Below, piece by piece: positions 1 through 14,824 of a stretch of 64,000 bases of DNA. The notes under the pieces were generated by a model. The model did not search any database and was not told where the DNA came from. It worked only from the letters and a program-made list of their open reading frames with translations. This DNA is from Progne subis subis (taxonomy: Eukaryota > Chordata > Aves > Passeriformes > Hirundinidae), in contig JAKJHU010000106.1 in NCBI GenBank assembly GCA_022316685.1, positions 1,999,547 through 2,063,546 on the forward strand, in the 5' to 3' direction. Positions within the stretch are counted from its first letter, which is position 1. Every line of letters starts with the position of its first letter. The position numbers and the translations under genes are program-made.

Positions 1-2829
1 CGTAAGTAGCAGCATTGTATGCATGGCTGGACAGAAAGAATCTCACTAAAAATGTTGTCTCATGTGGGCATTACTGTGAAAGCTCAACTTTTGCAAGTTT
101 ATATTAATGACTGCATTCCTTTACCAAGCACTAGAGGCTTTTTATTTCAGTTAAAAGCACAAGGAGCATTTTAGTAGTGTTCAGGAGAATAAATTTACAG
201 TGAAAGTTGGATAGTACCAGTGGCTATGTTGACTAACAAGTATAATTAAAATGTACTTTTACATAATTTATACATTATACTGATTTAGGATACCAGTCCA
301 CCACTGTGAAATTCTAATGTATATTTATGCTATAAATACACAGCACTGATGCGATTATGTATGTCTAGAGTATGTATGCATCCATTTGGATACAGCACCA
401 CAACACCACAAATAAAATTCACTGTTTTTACTCCTGACACTTTTTAGTTTCCCCGATTTTCCTTCTTTTTTTCCTTAGACAAAGAAAAAAAATCCCTTTT
501 TCATATAAACAAGGCCCCCACACAACTTGTCCCAGCTGTGCCAGGTGCCTCAGAAAAGGTACAAGGTCTCTGCAGAGCTAATTCAGCACGATGCTGGTGC
601 AGTGATGCTCAGCTGCTTACAGGCTCAGACAGGGCATCAGGCTCACACACAGCCAGGGCATGGTGCCAAACTCCCTGTCACCACAGCTAAATAATGGTCC
701 TTTCATTTGGCTTCCCTGCATCCAAGACTTTTGCAGGGTCTGTTCTGCTGCCCCGTGCAGACCCCAGCTCTGTACTGCTGGCGCGTTTAGCAACAGACAA
801 GAGCACATAAACCCAGCGTTTTGCCTTTCCACAGCGCGATATTCTATTGCAGTGTAACGCACGGTAGCCAAATGAACACTCTGTGGTTATTACCCACCTA
901 ATGCTGTAAAAATATTGCTATGACACTTCGTCTGCTTGATCATTTTAAAGGTTAATTCTGTTTCCTATTTGAGATTTTCCTCTAGGTGAGCCATTCCACG
1001 CACTTTCTATTTACCGATTCCAAACAACCCCCAAACTCTTTCATTGCTCACTCTCACTGTTAAGAACATATTGACTGGCTGCCTGCTCTGCTGTTTAATT
1101 CATTTATGCAGAGAGTCAGGCATGAAGACAGAATTTTAAATGTGACATTTGCAGGCTGTTGGGTCATTTGAAGCTCTGACAACACCAGGGAGTTCCTGAC
1201 ATACAAACTGGTCCTGATTTCCAATCTTCCGTGTTCTGAGCACATCAGAAATTCTTCCCAAAGGTGCAGATTTCAACCAAAAGTTTTAAAATCCCTTGTG
1301 TTTACAAGTTGCAGGAAAAGCTTGTACACTTTAAGGTTTTAAAATAAAGGTTATGCTTCCTTTAAGGTAAAAGCAGCACTGCCTGCAGCATGAGACTCAA
1401 TGCTTTAAAACACTTACTGACAAAGGTATTTAGGGAAGATCTACGATAATAATTAATACACATAAAGTTGTTTACAAAATTCTATTAAGGGACTTAGTAG
1501 ACTTTTATTTGTTCCTGTTGATCTTCAAGCATTTAAAAACAGCTGAGCCTGAAACCACAGCTTTAGCTAACATTGCATATCTGGCTCAGCACTACTCTGA
1601 CCAGTACCAAGCCCCAGTTCTCAGTCTAGAAGTTTTCCTTATCTCAAGGCAGTGAATGCACTGCACCATTCTATCTCCCTGCATGAACTGTTATTATCTT
1701 CCCCAAATTTCAGGTCAATTTTTCAGAGCATACCTGATTACCTGAAAGATTCCATACAGCCAAGATACCACTACAGTAATGTCACTACGGAAAACTATAG
1801 TTACTTGTCCCTAAAACAGGACTCACACCTACAAAGTTTAACAATTATTTATTCTATTTTGAGAAAATTCCAAATTACTGCAACAGAATGGATAATTTTG
1901 CATCCTTTAAGGCATCCCCAGGAAGGAGGATGCTAATTACATCTCCCCAGTCATGTCTGACACAAGTTTTATCAATGTTATTTGCCCATAAGCTTTTCCA
2001 CACAACAGGCAGAGCCCTCTGTGGCCGACAGCAAAGAATGAGGAGACACCTGAATGCAGACTGGGTACCTGATCTACCAGCAGGGTTGAAAACCAGGCCT
2101 TGAACTCTGAGAAAAGAGCAAGAAAGGAATACAGAATCTTCTACACAGAAAAGATCTCTTCCTCCTCCTTGCCATGAATTGGGGGAGATGTGTTACAATA
2201 AGAACTTCAATAACAGCTTGTATGTCCACATCATCCCTCAGTTGTTTTTACTTAAATCAATAGCACAGTATTGCATTTAAATAAAGACAAAGTTAGAAAG
2301 CACAATCAAGGAAAAATAGAAACATTTTTTAATTGTGCAAAACAAAAAGCAAACAAACAAACAAACCCTATTCAAAGCAGAAAGTATGATGACACTGCTA
2401 TAGTTAGAAATAAATTGGTGCTAATTCAGAATTGTATTAGCAGGAGAGATTGTTTTCCCTGCTCAACTCATCATGACAATTATTCCACAATAATGACTGC
2501 ATACTTTGGCTGCTTTTTCAGGAAGGGGAATATGATTTAGGTCAAGATGCAAATTTGGAGAAATTAATGGATTTTTTTTCTTTTCTACCAGCAGACACAC
2601 TACAATTTTAACAAGTAGCTCTGAAGTGTTAACCATGTCATACAGCAAGTATCTTTTCATTGCCATGTTCAGAATGAAACATAATTTAATAGCTGTCATC
2701 TGAATGAGAGTATCTTGTTTATACATACTTCCAGCATGAGGACATTAATTCTGCGTGACCTAGAAAAGCAGTTTAGGTATTACAGATGTTCTTTATTTTC
2801 AAAGGAATTTTTAAAATAGAAAGACTTAC
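1..2829 (-). other. PIGK intron 10, partial
   Basis: This AT-rich intronic sequence lies downstream of exon 10. I looked for the terminal PIGK exon (DWHPP linker and membrane helix) on the minus strand and did not find it, so it lies beyond position 1. No repeat family or RNA gene was recognised. Confidence 0.7.
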
Positions 2830-2905
2830 CTGGTGTATTATCTGAGCTACAGGAAGTTGTTCAGCATATTTTAGTGGCTCTGTTGCCAACTCTTCCTCTG
2901 GAAAC
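2830..2905 (-). CDS. PIGK: PIGK exon 10
   Basis: This exon is 76 nt between CTTCCCAG and GTAAGT. The first base completes a codon, followed by [20 protein letters not shown] and QIIHQ. The [17 protein letters not shown] segment is the conserved region just before the membrane-anchor exon of vertebrate PIGK. The first residues (PEEEL) differ from mammals, as expected in this acidic linker. Confidence 0.96.
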
Positions 2906-5900
2906 CTGGGAAGAAAATCAGTTCACTGTTTGTCAAAGTTAGTACAATGCTTACCAAATTAAATTAATGAAATTAAGTGTTCAGAGATATTGTTTTGCTT
3001 AAGATGGAAAAAAAAAAAATAGTGGATTTTATTACAGTAATGGAATATATTTCTTATAAAGTTGAGTGAAAGAACAAACCTATAGTAAACAGAAATGTGC
3101 ATAGCATTGTGGATTTTTTTCCCTGACATAAAGCACAAATTCAGCAGCAGAAACCTAAGAAAACCTTTAAATTTCCTTTTAGGTGAACAAGGACTGGTGA
3201 AAGCTAGATTGAAATCTCCATGTCAAAAAAGTCTAATGCATTTACAGAGCAGATTCAGCACTGTTGACAACACAAGCTTCTTCATTCAGTCCTGCCAACA
3301 TAATTCAAATATGACCATCTCAAAAGGCAGGAGGGATTATTCACCATTTTTGCTGCAAGTGCACACCAGTGTTTAGATGTGGTAGAAGTTCACCACCACA
3401 AGTATTTATGCATTTTCCAGCACAGCAGTGTGTACTCCTGGTTACCAAAAAGCCAAAAAGCTAGTGTGTGTGGGGGGGGGAAAAGTGAATACTTCACAAA
3501 GAATATACATCATAACCCTATAAATTTTGAATAAACTGTGGTTGCAGCTGAAAAATAGGAATCCATAAGCAGTCTCTTAAAAGAATATTTAAATAATAGT
3601 AAATTAATATGAAAGCATGTTTTAAACCCTTCAACCATGCTGCTTTCATCTACTGGAACTGCACAGCATGTGCTACATTTTCAAAGTATCACTCAAGTTT
3701 TTCATCAGCCATTCCTCTTTTTTTCTGAAGAGTTCTGAATATAAGAATTTGAGCACTATGACAAGAAATGAAGGGGAAAAAAAAAAAAGATCCTGACAGA
3801 AACAAGGACCTTCTCTAAAACTGATGCAGAATTCTTTTCAGACAAAACCTGTGGCCAAGACATTATTTTTCAGGCCCAAACCTTATACCTGCTCTAGTCA
3901 GAAAGGATCCACACCTGCTGGGTTAATTGACCTGCAGAGCAGCTGCCAGGTAAGAGTCAGAAACTACAGACTTAGTGTTTGCACTGGGAATCAACAGGCT
4001 GTGGAAAAAGAGAGGACAAAGTGCACATCTCTTCCCTTTTCCACTACTCAGTTTCTGCTGTCGTTTGAAAGGCTTTAAGCTCAAATGAGAGTCTGAATAT
4101 CCAGAAATTTGTAACTGAACAGAATATGAAAGTATGACAGTATTAGTGTATAAGAAATTTAAAAGCAGAGAACAAAAGAAACACAGCAATATTTCAAAGA
4201 CCATAGTGACAGCCTGCCTAGAACCGTTTAATGTGCTTAAGAAAAATTAAATAAGCAGGCTCTGAACTACTGAAGCTGGTCTGCAGATAGAGCTCATTTA
4301 GTGATACGGTTTTTAGAGTTTCTGGATTATTATGACAATGATGAATTCATACTTTTAACATGAAATACTGCTGTTGTAGTCCAGCACAACCACCAGAGCT
4401 TAGAGGGGGCTCAGCAACTCCACCACAGGGTGCAGAAGGAATCTTGCCACTCAATTCCTCCCTGCTTTCTATCATTGGTCCTGACTGGCAAACACACCAC
4501 AGTCAGTGTGAATTGGAGATTATTTATGTTCTGCTGCGAGCCCGTCAGCTGACACAACACCTTGATTTATGGATACCAGCTACATAAACCCATTTTTAGT
4601 CATGGTTCTAGATATGAAAGAACTGTACACACAACACAATATTCATCAATATCTTGAATGCTTATCTCTAGAGTTTTTACAGGTACACTGCAAATCTGAG
4701 GGAATAAAAAAAAAAAATTAGTATCTCAAGTCCCAAAATTAAACACTTGAAGCTGAAATAACAGCTAAAATTACTATAAACTGAATGTTAGCAGGAAAAA
4801 AAAAATAGCTTGTCTGTCTGTTCTGTCAAGGACCTTGTACATTTGGCAATTTTTCTGTCTAGACAGAATCAGCATTCCCTTGCATTGTCAAACACACTCC
4901 TTGTCAACTGCAGGAAAAAAAAAGACCTTTCTTCAAATGACAAAGGATCAAAAAAGATAAATTACCAAAATAATTTTAAGCCTTAGGAAGCTTAACTTAA
5001 AAAAAAAGAGGAAGGGGAGAGTAGTAAAAATGTGCATTTTAAATTAATTAGATTTAAATTGAAATTATGCCGATAGGAACCTTTCAATGTCAAGAAAGAC
5101 ATTTTATTTTTTTCTAATTTTCTTTCTGAAAAAAAAGTCAAGTCACTTGACCTACACTACATTTTATATACAAATAAATTATAAGACAGATCAGGTAAGT
5201 GGACAATAAATAAACATCTACATTTATACACGACACTATAAAATGTTTTCACACGCACGCAGGTATTTTGGAAGAGAAGTTCAGACCTGTTTTCTCAAAA
5301 GCTTTGTAGATGTATTCAGTGATGTACTAACAAATCTACAAAAAAGTTTCGATTCCTCCCTCCTGCAGATAAACCTAAAATCCCTTGCAAGTGGGCACAA
5401 AGGATGTATTTTAAGCAGTCATTTATGTAAGAACAGAGACAGCTCACGGCCAGTAAGAGCAAAGCCCATGACCCAGCTCACAAATGGCTGAATTGTCTCC
5501 CCCAAAGCAGGGCTGCAGCCCGAACTGGCTGCTCCAGGCAGGTGCCAAGCCTTGAACCATGCACGGACACTCCCCAGCTGGCAGGGGCCACACTGCCAGT
5601 GGCACCGACACGACTGCAGGAGGACATCAGGCTCACCCACGAGCACAGCTGCAGCCCCGTCCTGCCTTTGAGGAGGTTATCCCCTTCCCTTGCTCAGTCG
5701 GCCATGCATCAAAGGAAGCCCATCAGGGCAGTTTGTACCCAGGGAAAAAACCCGCTGCAAAAGTTCTCCTTCATTTCAGCCCTAGAACAGCAGCCCGGGA
5801 GCACTGGCAGAGTGAGCAGTAAAAGGCAGTCCTCTTCAAAAGAGCAAAAGGGATAGAAAGGCCTAGGGAGGAGAAAGAGGTCAACACACAAGAGGATGTT

Positions 5901-8900
5901 TGGCTTCCTCCTCTCTGGCAGGGTGGAGGAAGAGAACACGTCAGGATAAAGATCATCCTCAATACAATTCTTCTGACCTTGTCTCTCCCTTTCACAGAGG
6001 GACACAAGCAAATTGGTTACTCCTTCCAGAGATAATTTCCAGATGCCTGGGGAGGCATTCCCTTTTGCTCAAAACTAGTTATGTCAGGAAAAAAATCCAA
6101 GTGCAAAAACCATCTCATCCGATGGAATTTGTGTTCAAATCACATATGGCAATTTGAGGCTGTAATTTCACTAAATTAGTTGGCCTCGCTGTGTTTAGTT
6201 CATTCAAATTTGACACTTAAATCTTTATAAAAGTAAAGGCAAATTTGTTGTAATACAGTTTTCTTTGTACGTTTAATTTCTTTCAAAACAATTCCATTGC
6301 CGAAACAAAGGTAGTTTTTCATGAATTAATTTTCCAGTAAGAAACAGTCCTTTCTGTCTCAATCGAGCATGACAGCAGAGTGCTGCCAACAGTGGCAAAG
6401 CAAGCTAACACAGTGGCATATCAACATATACGGCATCAGGCCTGACAGCTGGTAATGCAAAGCATAAGGAGATCTTGATTTTCAGGGAGAAGGCTAGAAA
6501 GAAATGTAAAATCAGAAGAGAAATGGGAAGCAGTAAGAGATAGCAGAAGAGGAGGATCTCGAAAAATTCAATTTAAAAGTTATTTTTATACTGCCACTGT
6601 GACTGCTCTTGGATGAAGGAAAGTGAGCATGAGACAGAAACTGTGGAAAGTGAATCTAAATCTAGTAAAAGGTGTCAAGATACTTGGTGAAATATCTTAT
6701 TTGTTATTTATATTTGCTCACTTTTAAAGGAGAAAGTCAACGTGTGCTAAAGAAAAACAAATCCCGAGCATGAGGAGGTGGCACATTCTCCCACAAGTGG
6801 TAACCCAGCCCATGATCTTCTACAGAGATTAGCAGCAGTGGCTTTAGGGCAGAAATGTATTTTATCTTGTGCAAGTATTACAAAAATACAGGGGGGGGAA
6901 ATGTACAACATGTGATCACGAACTGATTTGCCCACGGCAGAAATGGGCTGCTAAGATATTTAAGAGACAGAAGAGTTGAGGGAACATAAAACCTGGCTCT
7001 CTGGGTTAATACAAACATTCACTAATTATAACAGGCAGCAGGACTAAGGCTAGTATTTCTTCCTTCTTATATTTCTCTAGACTTGATGGCTCGGATAGGT
7101 CACAGAATTTCACTACCTATGACCCATGTACAGGTAATACTGCATCTCTTTGGAAACTCTTGCTCCTAGATGCTAAGTCCTAATAACGAATCAACTCTCT
7201 TAGAAGCTATACAAACTGGAAGTCAGAGTGTGAACAGGGTACAAAAGGCTATCAGAAACAAAAATGCATGAGAAGAAGGGGGTTGGGAATCACCATCTTT
7301 CTTTTCTGTAGACACAAACAATTTGTGCTGCTCAAGTTCTGCCTGGCTTGTTTGATACATGACTTCTGAAAAATGTTAATGAAAATGCTGGAATGGGCTG
7401 TCCCACTTGTAGGAGTAGCTCTGAGCAGAAACTTTGCAGCTGCTCAGACAGTCAGCATGAGCCCAAGGGATGCAAACAATGCAGCAGTGCCTAAATCTGA
7501 TACCCAAGACTGAAAGGCTGAAAATATTAATCTAAACCCGTGCATAGTACTGATAGCTTTATTGACTGTAAATACATGAACACACTTGCATCTGGCAATA
7601 AAAAGAGAACAAAATACCAGAGCTTTATGCACCACATCAGAAAAAGTTATTAGCTTTCCTATTAAAGAGAGGCTGAAATGGGCTATGTCGGGTTTGAGTG
7701 AATAGTTTTTAAAATTGGCCATTGAGAAATTTATCTACCATATCCATAGTATGGAAGATTAAGAATTAGACCTTGGATTGATGCCAGGTACTTGATCTAT
7801 CTGTTAAATCCTGACTTCATACATATTTCAGAATTGGGTATGTATAAACAACAGAAGCACTAAGGTACATGGAAGACACCAGTGCTTGAAAAGGTGAGAT
7901 CATGCTTAACCCTGTTCTTCTCTTAAAAGATTTGTCTACATGAATGTTTACCACATGCCTAGTCACAAAGAAGAGAAGTAAATACTTGAGAGCATCATCC
8001 TTCCAGGGAACTTGCTCACAACATCTCCTTCCAGGCAGAGTTTCTTCAGTTAAAGGGTCAAAACTCAGTGTATATTTTGTTGCTGCAACATTTGCTCAGG
8101 TGAGGGTGGATGTCTCCCTCTGAAGACCTAAAATGCAAACTTCCTTCACTGCCCTAGTCCTGGGCTTTGGTAGGCTGGGCAGCTGGGGGCTGACCTTGTG
8201 GGACCTCGCAGGGCTGTCTCACAATGCTCACACTCATCTTTGCCCTTCATTGCTTTGCAGTCTGAGCGCCTTTGGATGGGAAAACCATCAGTGCACAACC
8301 AAAGATGAGGAGAGGAGGAGTTGTGGTGGAAATGTACAGGCATTTCAGAGGTACAGCCAAGATTCTCATCCACAAATGCTGTGACTTCCACTGAATAATG
8401 CTTGCAGCACCTACTGCAGCAGATGGCAGGCTATCAAAGACAGCTTCAAAGGAAGATTGCACAAAAATGAACAATAGAACATGGAGATAAAGGAAAAAAA
8501 TAAATTGACAGCAAGAATATCTTTGATGTGATGAAAAACTAAATCAGTGTTAGACACAATCAGTTTTATAATTTTTTGAAGAAGGAAGCTACTGACTTGC
8601 ATTGTGAAGAAAAATTAACTACTTCAGTGTGCTGGCCTTTACAGAGAGATATTCCTGTGGAATAAGGCAGCAAAACATCTCACTGTTCAGAAACACAAAA
8701 TACTTTGTGTAATCTGCTCATTTATTTTCAAAAAAATGTGAAAGATTTTGACCCAAACTAGTCGCACAGACTTATTCCTGGAGTTTAAAAAATACCTTAA
8801 GTCTGTGAATGCACAGCACTTTCTCTTGGATCTGATCACAAAAAGGTCTGCTGGTGTTCCCAGAGTCTGCCAGACACATTGAGTTCATTAACTGGATAAA

Positions 8901-11900
8901 AATTGACTGAAACAAATGTTTCCTCTGTCTTTCTGTGATCCACAGAATTTCTTATGTGAAGAACTGCAGCTGATTAACCTTTGTCAAGCCACATATTCTT
9001 AGCCATCCTAAGATCCTAAAAAGAGGTAACAGAAATCTATAGTGTGTTTTAACACAGGTTGACCAGTATTGTCTCTCTCCCCCTTCCTAGCCAATGACTT
9101 TTGTCAAAATATGGTGCTGAAGGGATTCTCTGTTCTGCCTGCTCCAATTTTTATTCTGAGGCAAGACACAGGGAAGGAATTAAAAAGAATATTAGCTTAA
9201 GTAAGCAGAACTGACTTTCCTACTGCTGGAAATCACATGACCTATAGGGCTTCATTTTGTTATCTCAACTATTCCACATTTTAGGTAAATTAGAAAATCT
9301 CTTTTGAATTAATTTAAAACTTCCACATGATGATGCTGCTGAAGCACAAAATGCTAATCAAAAGTTGGAGATAAAAAGACCCACTAAGTCTCTCTTCTAT
9401 CATTGAAAATCACCATTTGAGTCCACAGCTAAAAGTAGGTGCTCATTGCTTAATGCTAATTCAATCTCACAACAGACACGTTTTGTGGGGGGAAATAAAA
9501 GTACAAATGACAAATTTCCCAAACCTGGGGCACGTTTATAACGACAAGTTCAGCAATATCAGAGGAGCTTCTACTGATGCTTCAAACCAGACGAAAGAGT
9601 CCACTGCCCACCTGTTTACCCACAAACTGACATTTGATCCATTTTGAAGTGCATATGTGCTGTCCTTAAGAACCAAGGCTGCAGACTTGCCACTTGAATC
9701 CATTCCCTCCTAATCGCATGGAAAATGTTTCCAAGAGTGGTTAAAAACCACACAGGTTATTATTGCTCTGTATTTGGAAACCCATGACTGAATTTCACAG
9801 GAATATTAAAGAATCTCCAAATCCTCCCATGCCACTACATCACACATGTAGTTTAAATACTGCTACCAGTACATGTTGGAATTATACTTTCAGCTGGATA
9901 AAGCACGCCTGCTCATTTTTCACAACTGAAAGTTTATCCACAGTGCCTGATCTTTATGTAGACCAATTCAATGCCACCTGCCCGTGCACTGCAAGTCAGG
10001 AAAATCAGTAGGAAGATGTTTTTAAATCAAAGAATTAACCTGGGAATGTGCCAGGATAGCAGTTCCATTATTTAGTGGCCACAATTAGTCTTTGCAGCAA
10101 AGTTCATTTCGTGTTTAATACTACTGTTCCTTCATGCACATATTCAAACTAGACAATATGTATTGGTTTGCATTGTTACACTTCAACAAGCACCTTCTAT
10201 AAAACCCATAATACACATATTTTAAGTCCCAGTATTTCTAGACCTACAGCATATATTTCTATTTTTTCAGTTCATGAGTTACGTAATGTACTATCCAGCT
10301 ATAATTTCTCATGAGACTGCTTAGTTCAGTACACGAATCTGTCAAAGTAGCAGTGTTCTCTGCCTGTTCTCTGTCCAAAACCATCCTCAGACGTTTTACC
10401 TTACCCCCTTCATTTCAAGCTTCCTATTTTGCTTTCTTGACCCTTTACTCCAGTCCATCAAGGAGGTAACCACACAGAATTACAGAAATCTTGTTTCTAA
10501 GGTACTTTCAGAGACCATCCAGTCAGCCTCTCAACACAAGGTCAGGTCAGCCACAGCTGAATCTTCACAACCTCCAGAACCTCTCTCTAACTCACCCTTT
10601 TTGCAAACACTTCTCCTCATGCACAGCCTGAATCTCCCAAGCCACAACCTACAGCCAATGCCTCTTGCTACCACAAGAAGAGTTTACCTTAACCACCTCT
10701 GGGACTGCATTCCAAGCAGCTGCAGCCTGGTATTACATTTCTGCCTTTTAAGGGTAAGCAAGCACAAATCTGCCAACCACCTCTCTGACAGGATGTGTGC
10801 CCTTGGCCCTGACCATCTTGGCGACCCCCCTCAAAATCCTTATTGAAGGGGAAGGCCAAATGCCAGACACAGTGTTTCAGGTAGGGCTTCAGCAGCATCA
10901 AAGAGAAATGGTACCAGTATTGCCCAATCTGCTGATCAGACTCCTCCTCACGCAGCTCAGTGGGCAGCTTGTCTTATTGATGGTGATGGCACTGGAGCCC
11001 ATCACCACGTCCAGGTCCTTTGCAGCAGGGCTGCTGATGCACCTGCCAGACCTCATGGACAGGACCTTATGAGGGAAGGCACCAACTGTACTTCTATCTA
11101 CAAGTGTATAAAAGGGCATATACTGGTACCAGTAACAGACCCAGATTTTCTTGCAACATGCTATACCATAGGTGCTTAGAAAATTAATCATAAAAATTAC
11201 AGTTCTGGGCTTTTGAGAAATGGTTAACTGTGCAATCATGCCTCTCCTGAATACTGGATGTTGCTTTTGATTTTTTTTGCTACAACATGATCAGTAACAC
11301 ATTTCCATAATGCAGACAACCAAGATACACCAAGAATTGCAGAACACTATACTACAAAATCTAATCAACTGTTTTCCCCCTTTTCACCAGTGCTGTTCTT
11401 CTCTGTAGCCAACTCGAAGGGTCCTAAGAGTGGCCACAGCAGACAGAATTGAGTAGCATTCCAATCAGCCAGCAATAAACGCTTTATTCGCCTGTTAATG
11501 CATGTACTTACGTAACAATATATCACTAACCACTTTAGAAAGGCTTTGCTTCACAGAAAGCTGCATAGAATGTATATAGCTCTTAAGCTTTTTATCAGCC
11601 TTATCCCTGGGACCATGATTTTCTTTTATTTATAGATGACTTGTGCACTACTTTTGTCTGCATCCCAGATTGTTTGTTCTTGTTAATGGCAGATGAAACC
11701 TCCAATTCAAATACAAACACTTAGACATTATATTCTCCAAGGGCAAGGTACTGCAGGTTACTGAATCTGCTGATGTTGAATGCATAATCTATTAATGTTT
11801 GATTCCTTAAAGCAATCATCCAAATTTTTTTCTTCATACTAGTATTTCACAGTATGAGAACCACACTTATTTCACAGTATGAGAACCAAAAAGGACTTGT

Positions 11901-13426
11901 CTCCTGTCCACCACAGACTACTGTATACTAGCCAGAGTGTTCTAAATTAAGCTCAGTGACTTCACAAACTTCAAGACTTTAAGCCCATACAATTTAAGTG
12001 GTCCCAGGAAAAAAAGCAGAAGCAGCAAATCATACTTATCCTGGGTCAAGCACATGGCATGCCACTTGCCACCCTCCCAACAGGCACACAAACCTGGGAA
12101 ATCCCCTGCCTATCCAGGCAAGCCACTAGGTCTGAGGCCTGAGGGACAGAAAGAGGGACTTTATGCCCTTGTGTCCAGTTCAGTGCTGTACTAATTCCAG
12201 TATCTGTCAGCTATACCTACACAAGACATGCAGAGCTGGATTTCCAAGGTATTCCTAGCTGCAAAGCCAAGCAATAAGCCGGAGAAGCAAAACTTTTCAT
12301 ATTCACAGGTGGTTTCCAATCCAAATACTTGACACAAAATCTGGCATCTCAGACACCTGCCAAGTCCAGATTTCCCATTACCTCAGCCCCCTCTTGCTGG
12401 GAAGGGACAGATGCAGTAGCCCAGAGCATGCCACAGGCTATCAGCACCCTTTCTCTCTGCAGTATCTCAGGGACAAGGCTAGAGCAGGAACACAAACAGC
12501 TCTGAGGGCTACAGGCATGTCCCTCCCTTTTCTCTCTTCTCAGTTACCTTGAATTCTCTAAACAGATTTATTTGTCTTACTGCAAGAGTAAAGAGATAAA
12601 ATCATTTTAATAGGGAAAAGCTTACTTACAAAATTTGCTTTTATTTACTTATCAATTCTGCAGCATGGTGAATGCCAAACATGTTTAAGCAATCATAAAA
12701 GACCTTCTTTATAATGCAATAAAGCTTCTATGAAATATAAGTTCCTAAAAAATTAATTAGCACATTTTTCAACAACACCTATATGGGCTGGACCTAGCTG
12801 ACAGTAAAAAAATGTTAGTAGAATTACTACACTAACAAAAATGTCTAGCAAAGACTAATATTAAATAATTATTTTTGAAAATGGGACTTAAACTTTTAAA
12901 ATTAAACCTTCAGTATTCAGTCATGCCCAAACTTAAGCAGACCATGATTTTCTAAGACTGTCTTAAGGCAACGGAATACAACAAATGGGTTCACCTGGTT
13001 TTAGGTTCAAAAATAAAACAGAAAAAGCAAGTTCACTCTTTTGTCAGAGGATTGTTCCATGTTATTTCTTTTGAAACAAATGTAAGGGTTTACACAAAAA
13101 TGATTTATATCTGCAACTAAGATACAGTTGTATATCTTAGGCCTAGTATTTTTAACCTAATCTCAGTCTTTATCTCATTCTTATGTTAGGTTCTTCCATT
13201 ATTTATTTGTCATTTTCTGCAAACATTTATAATCTACAGAACATTGCATCAGTAAATCTGATTGTTACGTGTACATTATCAGTGGATATCAGCACCAAGA
13301 GGCTGTGTAACGCAGACAAGATCACAATGCCAATCTGTCACTCAGTTTTTATAGTTTCAGCCTCTCAGTGCACCTTATGTAAAAGAACTCCCCAGTGCTT
13401 TTGCAAGGTCTTTCAGAATCCCAGAC

Positions 13427-13461
<35 letters not shown>

Positions 13462-14789
13462 GCTTTGTGCATAGACAAGTATGTGTAAAAGGCAACTCTG
13501 AAACTAAGGCAAAACTTAAAAGTTCATTTAGCAGAGATTATGAAGCCAGATTTTTGACACCTTCAGATGGAATAAGTAACAGTTAGAGAAACGATGGAAC
13601 AACTCCAATTACACAGTAATATGCTTAAGAAAAACCCTCCAAATTAAAGGAAGCACAAAGCAGGCAAGAGCTGAAAGATTTAATTCTAAAGTATTTTACA
13701 CGGTACATTATCAAATATACGAAGTCTAGTAAAGAGTTTACGTTCTGTCTCGTACCTTTTAACTTCATGTTTTGCATGGTTTGTGGAAAACAGACTTCTT
13801 TTCAAATCTCGTATTTTCATGAATATTCACTGTACCTGTTACCAAAACTGTTAGAGTACTGTGAATGGGAACACCATGGTGTAAGGTAAGGTATATTTCT
13901 TGTATACGTTCACTGCTCATCTACAGTGGATCCTCACTCATGAGTGGGACTTCCACACACTACTACAATATAAGTAACCAAAACCATTGGCACTGGATTT
14001 TTGTACAGCAGGAAAATCGAAGTATTTTAACAGACATACCGTGAGGGCCTTCTACAAGCATCAACATACAGTTCTACTCTGGCTCTGGAGTTAGTAATAG
14101 CCAAAAGTGCATGATGGCAACTGAGTATGCTGGTCCTCTGCCTGAAGAAACTAAGGAAAAAATATATCTCTTGCAATTTTTCTATGTGTACTCTGTAGAG
14201 GCTCTACAATACAACAGAATCTTATTGCAAACCTCAGACTGTTTGTGGTTAAGGTATATATTCTTTCTGGCTGCTGGTCAACTGAGATTTTACAGGCATA
14301 AGCTTTTTATACTTTAATGTCTTGCTTCCTAGAAAAAGAAACCCAGAAAAAAACCCCAAAAAACACACAAAACACCAAACCAAGACCCCGCTCTTGCTGC
14401 ATTTACCAGCACTCGGAAGAATGCAGCAAACACACTCATCCCAACTGATGAATACCTAAGCCACTCTGAAATGAAAAATTTCCATTTCAGTAAATATACT
14501 GCACAGTAATACACTGAACTTTCACTAGAGAGCTGCTCAGTGAGTGCAGTTACTGTCTTATTACAGACTCCTGGAGCGCGGCGTGCTAGCGCAGTATTTA
14601 CTGATGCGCTGTGCTCAGGCAGCAGCGAGGCCAGGGCCACAGCGGCAGCAGCGGCAGCAGCAGCAGTGGCAGCAGCAGCAGCAGCGGCAGCAAGAGCAGC
14701 AGCAGCGGCAGCAGCAGCAGCAAGAGCAGCAGCAGCAGCAGCAGCAGCGGCAGCAGCAGCAGCAGCAGCGGCAGCAGCAGCAGCGGCAG

Positions 14790-14824
<35 letters not shown>

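Larger units (their letters stand above)
11076..14617 (-). other. PIGK intron 9: mostly unique sequence
   Basis: No gene or recognised repeat family was found. Small items are a 21-bp direct repeat with 25-bp spacing at 11843-11888 and an AT/GT dinucleotide run at 13427-13461. Confidence 0.6.

Noticed and set aside
10601..11239. Frames of 70-113 codons on both strands
   Set aside because: They overlap the diverged CR1-like fragment, and none resembles reverse transcriptase.
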